Below are positions 24,942 to 32,932 of a stretch of 43,998 nucleotides of DNA, one piece after another; the first letter of the stretch is position 1; the number at the start of each line of letters is the position of its first letter. The notes under the pieces were generated by a model. It saw only the letters and a program-made list of their open reading frames with translations, did not search any database and had not been told where the DNA came from. The position numbers and the translations under genes were made by a program. The stretch is from Betaproteobacteria bacterium. GTDB lineage: Bacteria > Pseudomonadota > Gammaproteobacteria > Burkholderiales > SG8-39. The DNA lies in the NCBI GenBank assembly GCA_022340285.1, contig JAJDOG010000009.1:1-43998 (forward strand), given 5' to 3'.

Positions 24942-25436
24942 ATGCGCAATATGAATCGCGGCGCGCACCCGAACCCACCAGAAGTCGAAGTCGTGATCGA
25001 GATCCCGCGCGGCAGCTTCGTCAAGCGCGGCTCGACGGGCCACGTGGACTTCGTGTCGCCCCTCCCCTGCCCGTTCAACTACGGCTCGGTGCCGCAGCTC
25101 GTCGGTCTTGAGGGCGACCTCCTGGATGCCGTCGTGCTCGGACCGCGGTTGCCCCTCGGCACGCGAACGCGGGTCAAGGCCTGGGGTGCCGTGACCCTGA
25201 CCGATCGCGGCATGTCCGACGACAAGCTCATCTGCAGCGCCTTTCCGCTGCAGCCCAGCGAGCGCCGCGGGGTATTGCGCTTCTTTCACTTCTACGCGCA
25301 GTGCAAGGCTCTGCTCAATCTCTGGCGCCGACGACCGGGCCGAAATGCGTGCGAGGGATGGTGCGAAGCGAGCGAGGCCATCGACCGCGCGCGGCCGCGT
25401 GACGAAGCCTGGCAGGGACCGACCGTTCGCTTCTGA
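24942..25436 (+). CDS. Divergent inorganic pyrophosphatase-like protein
   Basis: A 164-residue protein of the class I inorganic pyrophosphatase fold: VEVVIEIPRGSFVKRG (about residues 15-30), CPFNYGSVP, EGDLLDAVVLGPRLPLG, and LTDRGMSDDKLI. The metal-binding acidic residues of EGD..D and TDR..SDDK match the E. coli enzyme pattern, with Glu replacing the first Asp. The basic residue after the late active-site Tyr and an Arg near the start of the core are not evident. It may hydrolyse PPi, or it may have drifted to another phosphate ester. An in-frame ATG at 24951 is an alternative start. It is divergent from pqiA1. Confidence 0.82.
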   Translation: MRNMNRGAHPNPPEVEVVIEIPRGSFVKRGSTGHVDFVSPLPCPFNYGSVPQLVGLEGDLLDAVVLGPRLPLGTRTRVKAWGAVTLTDRGMSDDKLICSAFPLQPSERRGVLRFFHFYAQCKALLNLWRRRPGRNACEGWCEASEAIDRARPRDEAWQGPTVRF

Positions 25437-25479
25437 TGTTGCGCGGTCCGAAGTGCATGGCCCGCGCGCGAAGTCGCGG

Positions 25480-25535
25480 TGTAAAAAATCGCGACGCGAA
25501 TTGTCAATTACTGTGAATTCTGTGGAATAGGTCTT
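25480..25535 (+). promoter_or_regulatory. AT-rich leader, possible promoter of EAL-like gene
   Basis: This short stretch is much richer in A and T than its surroundings and contains TTGTCA at 25501, a near match to a -35 box. No good -10 hexamer is found at 17 bases, so the assignment is tentative. The rest of the gap 25437-25642 shows no gene. Confidence 0.25.
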
Positions 25536-25642
25536 CTAATGGCCAGCGCTCAGGTTTAGGCTGGCCGCGCAAAGGTATCGGAAAGAATACCGGCACCGGG
25601 ACACATCACCTGTAAACCCGACACCCGCGAGAACGCAATTCG

Positions 25643-26515
25643 ATGATTGCTCACCGCGCACTCTCCGCCGGCCTGATCGTGCCACCGACGCACGGATTCG
25701 TCGCCTGCGAGAGCAGGCCCTGGGAGAGCAAGCCGGGCGTCGAGTTTGCGCCGGACCCGCAGCCGAAAGTCCTGACCGCCGCCGAGAAGCTCGCGATGCT
25801 CGTCAGGGACGAGGAGCTGATTCTCCACTGCCAGGAGGTCGTGCGCCTCAATGCCCGAATCGATGCCCCCCTCCTGCTCGACGTTTCCATACGGCTGCGC
25901 GGCGAGGAAGACGGTCAGACGATGCCCGGCCTGTTTCTCGGCCTGATCGAAAGTGACGAGCTGATGGGTGAGCTCGACCGGCGCATCATTGAACGCGCGC
26001 TGGACTGGTGCCTGACCGCGCGACCGGGCCGCGACGTGATCCTGAATCTCAGCCCGACGCTCGAATCGATCCTCGCGCCCGACTTCGCGTCGTTTGTCGA
26101 AGGCGCCGTGCGCGGGCGACAACTGGACCCGGGCGTCCTGTGCCTGGAGATATCCGAAGACGTCGCAAGCGCCCTGCCGCCGAGCGCGCAACCGAACGTG
26201 GAAAGCCTGACGCGCCTGGGGTGCAACTTCGCGGTCGGCTCGGCGACCTGCAGCACCTCATCGCGGATGGCGATGCGCGCCCTGCGCGCGCAGTTCATGC
26301 GGATTTCCGGCTCCCTCGTCCAGAACCTCATCGACTGCGCCGCCTCCCTGACGCGTGTTGCCGCAGCGAATCGGGTGTGTCAGGGGACCGGCGTCCACAC
26401 GGTCGCCGAACGCGTCGAGGACGCCTCCGTGCTGCGCCACCTCGAAGAGATCGGCGTGAGCTACGCACAGGGCCTGAACGTCGAGAACCACCGCCCGCTC
26501 GCCTTCTACGGATAG
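25643..26515 (+). CDS. Degenerate EAL domain protein (probably catalytically inactive)
   Basis: A 290-residue protein whose residues about 45-288 align with the EAL c-di-GMP phosphodiesterase fold: ILHCQEVVRLNARI, VILNLSPTLE (Asn135 kept), LCLEISEDVA (Glu169 kept), TVAERVED (Glu256 kept) and YAQGLNVENHRPL (Gln276 kept). Several catalytic positions are changed. The EAL signature is replaced by LDVSIRL, the metal-binding DDFG loop by VGSAT (about 198-202), and the usual Lys by Arg220. It therefore probably binds c-di-GMP or a protein partner without hydrolysing the nucleotide. No GGDEF or sensor domain is attached. Confidence 0.82.
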   Translation: MIAHRALSAGLIVPPTHGFVACESRPWESKPGVEFAPDPQPKVLTAAEKLAMLVRDEELILHCQEVVRLNARIDAPLLLDVSIRLRGEEDGQTMPGLFLGLIESDELMGELDRRIIERALDWCLTARPGRDVILNLSPTLESILAPDFASFVEGAVRGRQLDPGVLCLEISEDVASALPPSAQPNVESLTRLGCNFAVGSATCSTSSRMAMRALRAQFMRISGSLVQNLIDCAASLTRVAAANRVCQGTGVHTVAERVEDASVLRHLEEIGVSYAQGLNVENHRPLAFYG

Positions 26516-26549
26516 CGGACGTCAGATCTGAAGTACACGCTTCGCAATG

Positions 26550-26573
26550 GGGGCCCTAGGCCCCTTCTTTTTG
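26550..26573 (+). terminator. Rho-independent terminator after the EAL-like gene
   Basis: A perfect GGGGCC / GGCCCC stem with a CTA loop (26550-26564) is followed directly by TTCTTTTTG. It begins 35 bases after the stop codon at 26515. A pyrimidine-rich run of repeated CCCTTCCTTTTTG-like units continues to about 26600. Confidence 0.7.
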
Positions 26574-26600
26574 CCCTTCCTTTTTGCCCTTCCTTTGCCC
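26574..26600 (+). repeat. Pyrimidine-rich short tandem repeats
   Basis: After the terminator, CCCTTCCTTTTTG is followed by a shorter copy, CCCTTCCTTTG. The preceding CCCCTTCTTTTTG at 26561 is a third variant. They may arise from slippage or duplication of the terminator tail. Confidence 0.5.
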
Positions 26601-26686
26601 ATCTGGCGCGACGCGCGGCACGCCCCGGCCAATCGGGTGAAAATCCGTTCCATTCCGGCGCGCCGGTACACTGGAAAGGAGCAGCC

Positions 26687-27067
26687 ATGAGCACGAAAAA
26701 GCCCCACTTCGAATTCACGCCAGTGGACTTGCAGGAAGGGTTCGAGCCGGTGCCCGGCTATCCGCCCGGCTTTTACGAGAAGATTCTCGCCGGCACCCTC
26801 GACGAGAAGCGCGGCGCGGGAAACCGCACCCGGCTGCTGCGCATCGACCCCGGCGCGTTCAGCACGGAGCCCTTCGTGCACGAGTATTGGGAAGAGGTGT
26901 TCATGGTCTCGGGCGACTTGATCGTGGGCAACGACAAGGAAGGGCACGGCGGCGAGAAATTCACCGGCCCGACCTATGCCTGCCGGCCGCCCGGCGTCCG
27001 GCACGGTCCGTTCAAGTCCGACGGCGGCTGCATCCTGCTCGAGCAGCATTACTACGCGCCGAAGTGA
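26687..27067 (+). CDS. Cupin-fold protein
   Basis: A 126-residue single-domain cupin. The first metal motif is read from VHEYWEEVFMVSGDLIV and the second from CRPPGVRHGPF, with RIDPGAFSTEPFVHEY before them; the family fold binds a metal or small ligand. The ATG at 26687 follows AAGGAGC. The next gene (HpaB-type flavin monooxygenase) starts 31 bases after its stop on the same strand, so the cupin may act on the same aromatic or heterocyclic compound. Its activity is not established. Confidence 0.82.
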   Translation: MSTKKPHFEFTPVDLQEGFEPVPGYPPGFYEKILAGTLDEKRGAGNRTRLLRIDPGAFSTEPFVHEYWEEVFMVSGDLIVGNDKEGHGGEKFTGPTYACRPPGVRHGPFKSDGGCILLEQHYYAPK

Positions 27068-27098
27068 GTCGCGCGTTCGCAATGCAGAGGAGACACGC

Positions 27099-28556
27099 AT
27101 GCTGAAATCCGGCAAGGAGCATCTCGAGGGGCTGCGCGACGGCCGGGTGGTCTACATCGGAAGCGAGCGCGTAACGGACGTCACGACGCACCCGGCTTTC
27201 CGCAACGCCGCCCAGACGGTGGCCGCGATCTACGACATGAAACGCGACCCGGCCAACCGAGACGCGATGACTTTCGAGGAGCACGGCGACCGGCACTCGA
27301 TCTATTTCCTCCGTGCCCGCACACGCGAAGATCTCCAGCGCCGCATGGTCGGGCACCGGAAGATCGCGGACATGACCTACGGCATGTTCGGACGCTCGCC
27401 CGACCACGTCGCGAGCTTCGTGACCGGCATGGCGATGAAACCCGACGTGCTGAAGCCGCCCCACGGCTATGCGGATAATCTCCTTGCCTACTACAAGGAG
27501 ATCCGCGACCGGGATCTCTATGTCGTGTACGCCGTGGTGCCGCCGCAGGCCGCGCGCAATCCGGAGTTCTATGAGCGCCAGAACCTGCCGATTCCGACGC
27601 TGAGCGTGGTGCGGGAAGATGCCGACGGAGTCGTGATCTCGGGCATGAAGATGCTCGCCACCGGCGCCGTGTTCGCCGACGAGGTGTGGATCGGCAACGT
27701 GATCCCGCTCGCGCCCGGCCAGAACAAGCAGGCGATCACCTGTGCGATCCCGGTGAACGAGAAGGGGCTCACGCTCTGGTCACGCAAGCCCTTCGAGCGC
27801 CATGGCTCGACGGAGTTCGACAGCCCGCTCGCGCACCGCTTCGACGAGACCGACAGCATGCTCCTCTGCGAGGAGGTGAAGGTGCCCTGGAACCGCGTCT
27901 TCGTGCACGACGACGCGATCCTCTCGCGCGAGATCTACGTCAAGACACCGAGCCACTGCTACGGCAATCATCAGTCAAACGTCCGCTACTGGTCGAAGAT
28001 GCGGTTGCTGCTCGGGCTCTGCAACCGCATCGCTGAATCGACGGGAGCCGCCGAGGTACCGGCCGTGCGCGAAGTGCTGGGCCACATGTCCGCCGTCGAG
28101 GGCATGATCGCAGGCATGGTGAACGGCCAGATCAATGCCTACGAAAGCTGGCCGGACGGGTACGCGACCTTCAACCGCCGCATGATGTATGCGGCATTGG
28201 AATGGTGCACCCAGAACTACGCCTCGTTCGTCGACACGCTACGTGAGCTCTGCGGCGGCGGCGTGTTCCAGATGCCCGCCGACATCACCGTCATGCACGA
28301 CCCGAAGCTTGCGAAGCAGTTCACCACGTTCTTCCAGACCCCGCAGGTCGACGCGGTGCGGCGCATGAAGCTCTTCAAACTCGCCTGGGACATGGTGGGC
28401 TCGGAGTTCGCGGGCCGTCACCTCCAATACGAGAAGTTCTACGCCGGCGCCTCGTTCATCGTGCGCAACCACGCCTTCCGCGAAACGCCCTGGGACGAGT
28501 TCGACGCGATCGTCGACGATCTGATGGCACAATACGACGTGCCGGAGCGCGCGTAG
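27099..28556 (+). CDS. 4-hydroxyphenylacetate 3-monooxygenase (HpaB) family oxygenase
   Basis: A 485-residue flavin-dependent oxygenase of the HpaB family, which uses reduced FADH2 supplied by a separate reductase to hydroxylate phenols or heterocycles. Typical segments are EEHGDRHSIYFLRARTREDL, LYVVYAVVPPQAAR, SRKPFERHGSTEFDSPLAHR, FDETDSMLLCEEVKVPWNRV and the C-terminal GVFQMPADITVMHDP. The length is normal and the start (27099) has GAGGAG upstream. No reductase gene is adjacent; a flavin reductase lies at 36651. The substrate could be 4-hydroxyphenylacetate, pyrrole-2-carboxylate or another compound; the neighbouring cupin gene is the only local clue. Confidence 0.9.
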   Translation: MLKSGKEHLEGLRDGRVVYIGSERVTDVTTHPAFRNAAQTVAAIYDMKRDPANRDAMTFEEHGDRHSIYFLRARTREDLQRRMVGHRKIADMTYGMFGRSPDHVASFVTGMAMKPDVLKPPHGYADNLLAYYKEIRDRDLYVVYAVVPPQAARNPEFYERQNLPIPTLSVVREDADGVVISGMKMLATGAVFADEVWIGNVIPLAPGQNKQAITCAIPVNEKGLTLWSRKPFERHGSTEFDSPLAHRFDETDSMLLCEEVKVPWNRVFVHDDAILSREIYVKTPSHCYGNHQSNVRYWSKMRLLLGLCNRIAESTGAAEVPAVREVLGHMSAVEGMIAGMVNGQINAYESWPDGYATFNRRMMYAALEWCTQNYASFVDTLRELCGGGVFQMPADITVMHDPKLAKQFTTFFQTPQVDAVRRMKLFKLAWDMVGSEFAGRHLQYEKFYAGASFIVRNHAFRETPWDEFDAIVDDLMAQYDVPERA

Positions 28557-28604
28557 TTGTCGGACGAGGTGCTTTTTCAATTTCATGTCGGAGGAGATTC
28601 TGAG

Positions 28605-29021
28605 ATGAGATCCGTACCCATCCTCGCGCCGCTCGCCTTTGCGGCAGCACTTGCCGCCGCCGGGCTCGCGGGGCCCTCCCAAGCGCAGGTGATGGATGAA
28701 CCAAAGATTCGCGCCGAGTTCGCCGCTGCTGACCAGAACGGCGACGGCTACGTCAATGTCGACGAGTACGTTGCATACATCATCTACGTGGTCGACGCCT
28801 ACGACAAGAACGGCGACCATTTCCTGACTCCGGACGAGCTTCCCTATTCCGAGCCGGCGCGCTTCAAGATTGCCGACCGAAACGGCGACGGGAAACTCTC
28901 GCTCGGCGAGTCGGTGGCGATGAAGATGATCGACTATTTCGACATCGACACCAATCATGACGGCGCGCTGTCGATCGATGAGATACTCGTCTTCGAGCGC
29001 GTTCGCGCGGCGAATCGATAG
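28605..29021 (+). CDS. Exported EF-hand calcium-binding protein
   Basis: A 138-residue protein with a signal peptide (MRSVPILAPLAFAAALAAAG, cleavage near SQA) and four EF-hand-like loops: DQNGDGYVNVDE (43-54), DKNGDHFLTPDE (67-78), DRNGDGKLSLGE (91-102) and DTNHDGALSIDE (115-126). The third has Gly in place of a usual acidic residue near its end. It should bind Ca2+ in the periplasm or outside the cell; its partner is unknown. GGAGGAG lies about 8 bases before the ATG. It is followed 12 bases later by a glycine-zipper lipoprotein gene and probably shares its transcript. Confidence 0.88.
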   Translation: MRSVPILAPLAFAAALAAAGLAGPSQAQVMDEPKIRAEFAAADQNGDGYVNVDEYVAYIIYVVDAYDKNGDHFLTPDELPYSEPARFKIADRNGDGKLSLGESVAMKMIDYFDIDTNHDGALSIDEILVFERVRAANR

Positions 29022-29033
29022 GAGGAAATGAGC

Positions 29034-29258
29034 ATGCGTGGCATCAAACGGATTGTGATCGTATCAGCGATCGCGGTCGGACTCGCCGCCTGCGCGACGA
29101 CGCCCGAGGGTAAAAAGATGACCGGGCAAGTCGTTGGGGGCGTGACGGGCGCCGCCGTCGGCTCGCTCTTCGGAAGCGGCACCGGGCGCGTGGTCGCCAC
29201 CGGCGCGGGCGCGGTGCTCGGGACGATCGTGGGCGGCAAGGTCGCCGAAAAGCAGTAG
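29034..29258 (+). CDS. Glycine-zipper lipoprotein-like small protein
   Basis: A 74-residue protein with a lipoprotein signal (IVIVSAIAVGLAACATTPEG, lipid Cys20) and a glycine zipper 2TM-type stretch (VVGGVTGAAVGSLFGSGTGR, then GAGAVLGTIVGGKVAEKQ). Similar small proteins (Rick_17kDa/YMGG-like) associate with the outer membrane; the function is unknown. I chose the ATG at 29034 since AGGAGG lies 8 bases upstream; an ATG two codons earlier is only 2 bases from it. Confidence 0.8.
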   Translation: MRGIKRIVIVSAIAVGLAACATTPEGKKMTGQVVGGVTGAAVGSLFGSGTGRVVATGAGAVLGTIVGGKVAEKQ

Positions 29259-29329
29259 TGGCCGGAGGGACGTCCGCTGGTGCCGCTGCCAACGCTCCCC
29301 TCAAATAGTCCGCGGGGGAACCGCGCAGA

Positions 29330-29704
29330 TCAGGACTTCAGTCCGTAACCCGAACCGGCCTTGCGGTACTCGTCGCGCGGCGGGCTGAAGATGTCGAGCA
29401 CGAGCGCACCTTCCCCGCCGACGCGGATCCCGTGCGGCACGCCACCCGGCGTGTGCCAGAACTCGCCCGCGCTGACCTCGATCTCCTCGCCGTCCTGGAT
29501 CCGAGTCGCGGATCCCTCGAGCAGCACGCCCCATTGCTCGTTGGGATGGCTGTGCACCTGACCGACCGCGTTCGGGGCCATGCGCACCACCGACAGCATG
29601 ACGTTCTCCCCGACGAAGATGCGCGTCTCGACGCCCTCTGCGAGGGTGCGCGCAATACCGCGCGCGTCGTTTGCAAGGCTGTAGATCCAGTCGGCTTTCG
29701 GCAT
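29330..29704 (-). CDS. Cupin domain protein
   Basis: A 124-residue single-domain cupin with the classical motifs: QVHSHPNEQWGVLLEGSAT (motif 1, two His and a Glu metal site, about residues 49-67) and WHTPGGVPHGIRV (motif 2 with a His, about 84-96). It probably binds a divalent metal, as an enzyme or small-molecule sensor. GAAGGAGG immediately precedes the start region. It is divergent from the DUF423 gene and not in an obvious operon. Confidence 0.9.
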   Translation of the reverse strand: MPKADWIYSLANDARGIARTLAEGVETRIFVGENVMLSVVRMAPNAVGQVHSHPNEQWGVLLEGSATRIQDGEEIEVSAGEFWHTPGGVPHGIRVGGEGALVLDIFSPPRDEYRKAGSGYGLKS

Positions 29705-29756
29705 GCCTTCCTCCTTCGATCACCCCGATTGGCTAGGGCACCGCATAATAGCTCTC

Positions 29757-30146
29757 ATGCCGACAACGCCCAAGCTGTTCCTCGTCCTCGGCGCCCTGAC
29801 CGCAATGCTGGCGGTCGTGCTCGGGGCCTTCGGCGCGCATGCACTGCGTGCAAAACTCGCGCCGGATCTTCTCGCGATCTATCAGACCGCCGTTCAGTAT
29901 CACTTCTGGCACGCGCTGGGCCTGCTGGTCATAGGCGTTGTCGCGATTCACATGCCCGCGGCGTCGATGTTGAAGTGGGCGGGATGGGTCATGTTCGCGG
30001 GAATCGTGCTTTTTTCGGGAAGCCTGTACGTGCTCGCGATCACCGGCGCGCGCTGGCTGGGTGCGGTCACGCCGTTCGGTGGCGCCGCTTTCATAGTGAG
30101 CTGGGTGCTGCTTGCGATTGCAGTGGCGTGCGCGTCGGTGACTTGA
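29757..30146 (+). CDS. DUF423 (YgdD-like) membrane protein
   Basis: A 129-residue inner-membrane protein of the DUF423/YgdD family. Four hydrophobic helices are visible, with the family motif LGAFGAHALRAKLAPDLLAI after the first. YQTAVQYHFWHALGLLVIGV and FAGIVLFSGSLYVLAITGAR follow. The family is very widely conserved in bacteria but has no known function. The ATG at 29757 directly precedes the typical PTTPKLFLVLGAL N-terminus. It converges with the corrinoid operon, with a hairpin repeat between. Confidence 0.93.
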   Translation: MPTTPKLFLVLGALTAMLAVVLGAFGAHALRAKLAPDLLAIYQTAVQYHFWHALGLLVIGVVAIHMPAASMLKWAGWVMFAGIVLFSGSLYVLAITGARWLGAVTPFGGAAFIVSWVLLAIAVACASVT

Positions 30147-30156
30147 TCAAAACCTG

Positions 30157-30206
30157 AACCACCCCGCCCGCCTTGCGGGCACCCCTCCTTGAAAAGGAGG
30201 GGAAAA
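30157..30206 (+). repeat. Double-hairpin intergenic repeat, copy C
   Basis: It reads AACCACCCCGCCCGC, then GCGGGC, then ACCCCTCCTT and AAGGAGGGGAAAA. It lies between the convergent DUF423 and corrinoid-operon genes, 10 bases from the DUF423 stop, and matches copies at 17593, 21255, 21331 and 36542. Confidence 0.85.
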
Positions 30207-30234
30207 TGCTAGCAGACCGTCCCCGGCTACTCCT

Positions 30235-31134
30235 TCACATCGGGCGATAGAGCCTGCGCACCTGGCGCAGCACGTCGGTGCCCGAGAGCGGCAGGATCTG
30301 CTTGAAGATGCCCAGCACGAAGTTGTCCTCGGGCAGCGGCGCGAACTCGTGCCAGGGCGTGGCGAGTATCGTGTCCAGGCCGAGCGGCATCGCGACGGTA
30401 ACGAACGCGCGCTCGAGCTGGCGCTTCAAGTCGGAGCCGTCGGCGGCCTTGGGCGGAAGCTGCTGCGCGATGTTGGTTATGCCACCCGAGATGTGGATGC
30501 CCTTCAGCTCCGGGTCGGCGCCGATCGCGCGGATCGCTTCCAGCGCAGCACGGTTTTGCCCGGCGGTGTCGACGACCAGCGCGCTCACCGTGACGTCGAC
30601 TATGATGTCGTCCATTGCAAACCCGTGCTCGCGCACGAGTCGCAACGCCGCGCGCTTCGCGGTGCCGGCAATCTCGGCGCTCGACTTGTTGGGCCGCCCC
30701 ACTCCGTCCTCCAACCGTTCGGAGGCCATGAGGATAACGGTAAAGGGACGGATCTTCGCGAGCTCGGTCATCTCCCAGCGCGTCTCGGCAAGCGAGTTCA
30801 CGATGGGCGTGCGCCCGCGCGCCCGGTCCTGGTCGTAGGCCTCCAGGCAGACTTTCTGGATCGCGGCGTCGGGGTAGTCAAAGCAGAGCGGCACGTCGAC
30901 CGCCGCCTGGATCGCGCGGATCACCTCGACCAGGAATGCGGGGTCCTCGCTCGCTCGCGGGCCGATGGTGACATCGAGCGCGGCAGCACCGGCTTCCACC
31001 TGCCGCACCGCGAGCGCCTGGACTCCGGCAAGGTCGTGCGCGTCGAGCAGCACGCGTGTGCTCTTGAATCCCGGGTTGATGCGGTCGCCGATGATGGTGA
31101 GCGCGCGCTCGTTTGCGTTCGTTCCGTCAGTCAA
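30235..31134 (-). CDS. Pterin-binding methyltransferase (methyl-corrinoid:tetrahydrofolate methyltransferase-like)
   Basis: A 299-residue TIM-barrel protein of the dihydropteroate-synthase/methyltetrahydrofolate methyltransferase family. TIIGDRINPGFKSTR opens the barrel, GAAALDVTIGPRASED follows, and pterin-site residues are expected near LCFDYPDA and VNSLAETRWEM. DIIVDVTVSALVVDTAG continues the barrel. Such proteins (CmuB, MtrH-like, AcsE) move a methyl group between a corrinoid and tetrahydrofolate. It is the last gene of the operon and its ATG overlaps the end of the RACo-like gene by 8 bases, which supports transfer to H4folate as the final step. It is unlikely to be the biosynthetic FolP. 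Confidence 0.87.
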   Translation of the reverse strand: MTDGTNANERALTIIGDRINPGFKSTRVLLDAHDLAGVQALAVRQVEAGAAALDVTIGPRASEDPAFLVEVIRAIQAAVDVPLCFDYPDAAIQKVCLEAYDQDRARGRTPIVNSLAETRWEMTELAKIRPFTVILMASERLEDGVGRPNKSSAEIAGTAKRAALRLVREHGFAMDDIIVDVTVSALVVDTAGQNRAALEAIRAIGADPELKGIHISGGITNIAQQLPPKAADGSDLKRQLERAFVTVAMPLGLDTILATPWHEFAPLPEDNFVLGIFKQILPLSGTDVLRQVRRLYRPM

Positions 31135-32932
31135 AGCCGATCCTCCTCAGGAAAGCCTTCTGGAAGCCCGGGAGCGAACCGAGCTCGAGATAACGGCAGC
31201 GCGATGCGATGCCGCGTGCCCGCTCGCGCAGCGCGACCGAGGCGAGGACCATGCGCACGCCCACGCCCGCCGCATTGCCGACCTGCGTGAAGCGCTCGCG
31301 CGGCAGTTCGGGCACCAGTCCGCTCGCGATCGCGCTCGACACGTCGATGTAGGCCCCGAAGGCGCCCGCGATCAGCACGCGGTCGATCGCGGCCTCGGCG
31401 ACGGCGGCCTCGCGCAGCAGCAGGTCGATCCCGGAGCGCACCGCCGCCTTGGCGAGCTGAACCGCGCGCACGTCGTCCTGCGTGAAGGCGACGTCCGGCG
31501 CGAGGACGAGCTCGCGGCGGCCGTCGGGCTCGCGGACCGCGGGATGCCCGGCGAGGATCCTGCCGCGCAGGTCGAGCACGCCCGCGCGGCGCATTTCCGC
31601 CACGGCGTCGAGGACGCCGGATCCGCACAGCCCGACCGGCGCGGCGTCCCCGATGGCCTGTGCCTCGACGCTGTCGCCGCGGATGCGCACGCGCTCGATC
31701 GCGCCTTCGGCCGCGCGCATTCCGCACGAGATGTGGCCGCCCTCCAGTGCCGGCCCGGACGGGCAGGAAACGGTCGTTATTTCTCCTCCGTGCACGAGCG
31801 AGATCTCGGTGTTGGTGCCGATGTCCATGACGATGGACGTGCCGGCGCGCCACGCATCCTCGGTGGCGAGCAGCGTCGCAACGTGGTCGCCGCCGACGAA
31901 GCCGCCGATGTTGGGCAGGACGTGCACGTACGCGCCCGCCGCGGCGGGAATGTCGAGATCGCGCGCCTTCGCGTCGAGGGCGGCCTCGAGCGCGGGCACG
32001 AACGGCGCGCGCCCGAGCTGAGCGACCGGAAGACGGAGGAGCAGATGGTGCATGGCCGTGTTGCCGCACACCGCCACGTCGACGATGTCCTGCGGCTGTG
32101 CGGACATCGCCGCGCAGAGATCGTGCGCAAGTGCTCCGATGGCGCCGATCGCCGCCTGCTGCAACTCGCCCGCGCCGTCCGTCGTCCGGACCGCGTGATT
32201 GACGCGGCTCACGAGGTCGGCGCCGAAGGCCGCCTGCGGGTTCTCGATCCCGAGGCTCGCGAGCCGCGTGCCGGTCTGCAGGTCGAGCAGAAACCCCGCG
32301 ACGTTCGTCGTGCCGAGATCCACCGCGAGCCCGAGCGCGCGCCGTCCGGCCTCGCCAATGGCGATCACTTCGTCATCGTGCACGCACACGCCGAGCCGCC
32401 AGCCGGCGGCGCGCAGACGCCCGGACAGCTCGCGGAGCACGGCGAGATCGAACCGCCTGACGCGCGGATCGGCGAGCGCGCGGAGCAAGCGGTCGGCATC
32501 GGCGTGGCTCGCCTCGAGCGTCGGCGGCGCGAGCGCGATCGTGTGCACTCGCACGGCGGGCGCGGGACGAAACACCGCACCGGCCCGGCCGTCCACCTCA
32601 GCGCGCGCCACCGGCGCCAGCGAGCGCGGCGAGATCTCCACGGTGCAGTCGCCGAGCGGCCGCGCGAGGCACGCGCGCAGCCAGCCGTTCGCAAGCCGCG
32701 CCCTCGCGTGCGGGGCAGTCGGCTGCAGGAGCTCGACTTCGCCCTCTGCGACGCGCACCGCACAGGTACCGCACACGCCCCGCCCGCCGCAGGCGCCGAC
32801 GATGCGCACCCCGGCGCGGCGGGCGCCCTGGAAGATCGTGTCGTGCTCGCCGCACTCGGCGTCGCGGTCGATGCTGGCGAACCGGACCCGGTGCCGCGCC
32901 GGCAGCAGGCTCACGTCGGGCGGATGCGGCAT
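31127..32932 (-). CDS. RACo/RamA-like reductive activator of corrinoid proteins (2Fe-2S ferredoxin + ASKHA)
   Basis: A 601-residue protein with an N-terminal plant-type ferredoxin domain and a C-terminal ASKHA ATPase-like domain (DUF4445). The cluster ligands are Cys48, Cys54, Cys57 (GACGGRGVCGTC) and Cys88 (LRACLARP). The ASKHA phosphate loop LAVDLGTTN is at about residues 202-210 and a second glycine motif at SIVMDIGTNTE. Such activators use ATP and an electron to reduce Co(II) back to Co(I) in methyltransfer corrinoid proteins. The corrinoid gene is two genes upstream in the same operon, so this one is its probable partner. Its start overlaps the previous gene by 22 bases. Confidence 0.9.
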   Translation of the reverse strand: MPHPPDVSLLPARHRVRFASIDRDAECGEHDTIFQGARRAGVRIVGACGGRGVCGTCAVRVAEGEVELLQPTAPHARARLANGWLRACLARPLGDCTVEISPRSLAPVARAEVDGRAGAVFRPAPAVRVHTIALAPPTLEASHADADRLLRALADPRVRRFDLAVLRELSGRLRAAGWRLGVCVHDDEVIAIGEAGRRALGLAVDLGTTNVAGFLLDLQTGTRLASLGIENPQAAFGADLVSRVNHAVRTTDGAGELQQAAIGAIGALAHDLCAAMSAQPQDIVDVAVCGNTAMHHLLLRLPVAQLGRAPFVPALEAALDAKARDLDIPAAAGAYVHVLPNIGGFVGGDHVATLLATEDAWRAGTSIVMDIGTNTEISLVHGGEITTVSCPSGPALEGGHISCGMRAAEGAIERVRIRGDSVEAQAIGDAAPVGLCGSGVLDAVAEMRRAGVLDLRGRILAGHPAVREPDGRRELVLAPDVAFTQDDVRAVQLAKAAVRSGIDLLLREAAVAEAAIDRVLIAGAFGAYIDVSSAIASGLVPELPRERFTQVGNAAGVGVRMVLASVALRERARGIASRCRYLELGSLPGFQKAFLRRIGFD

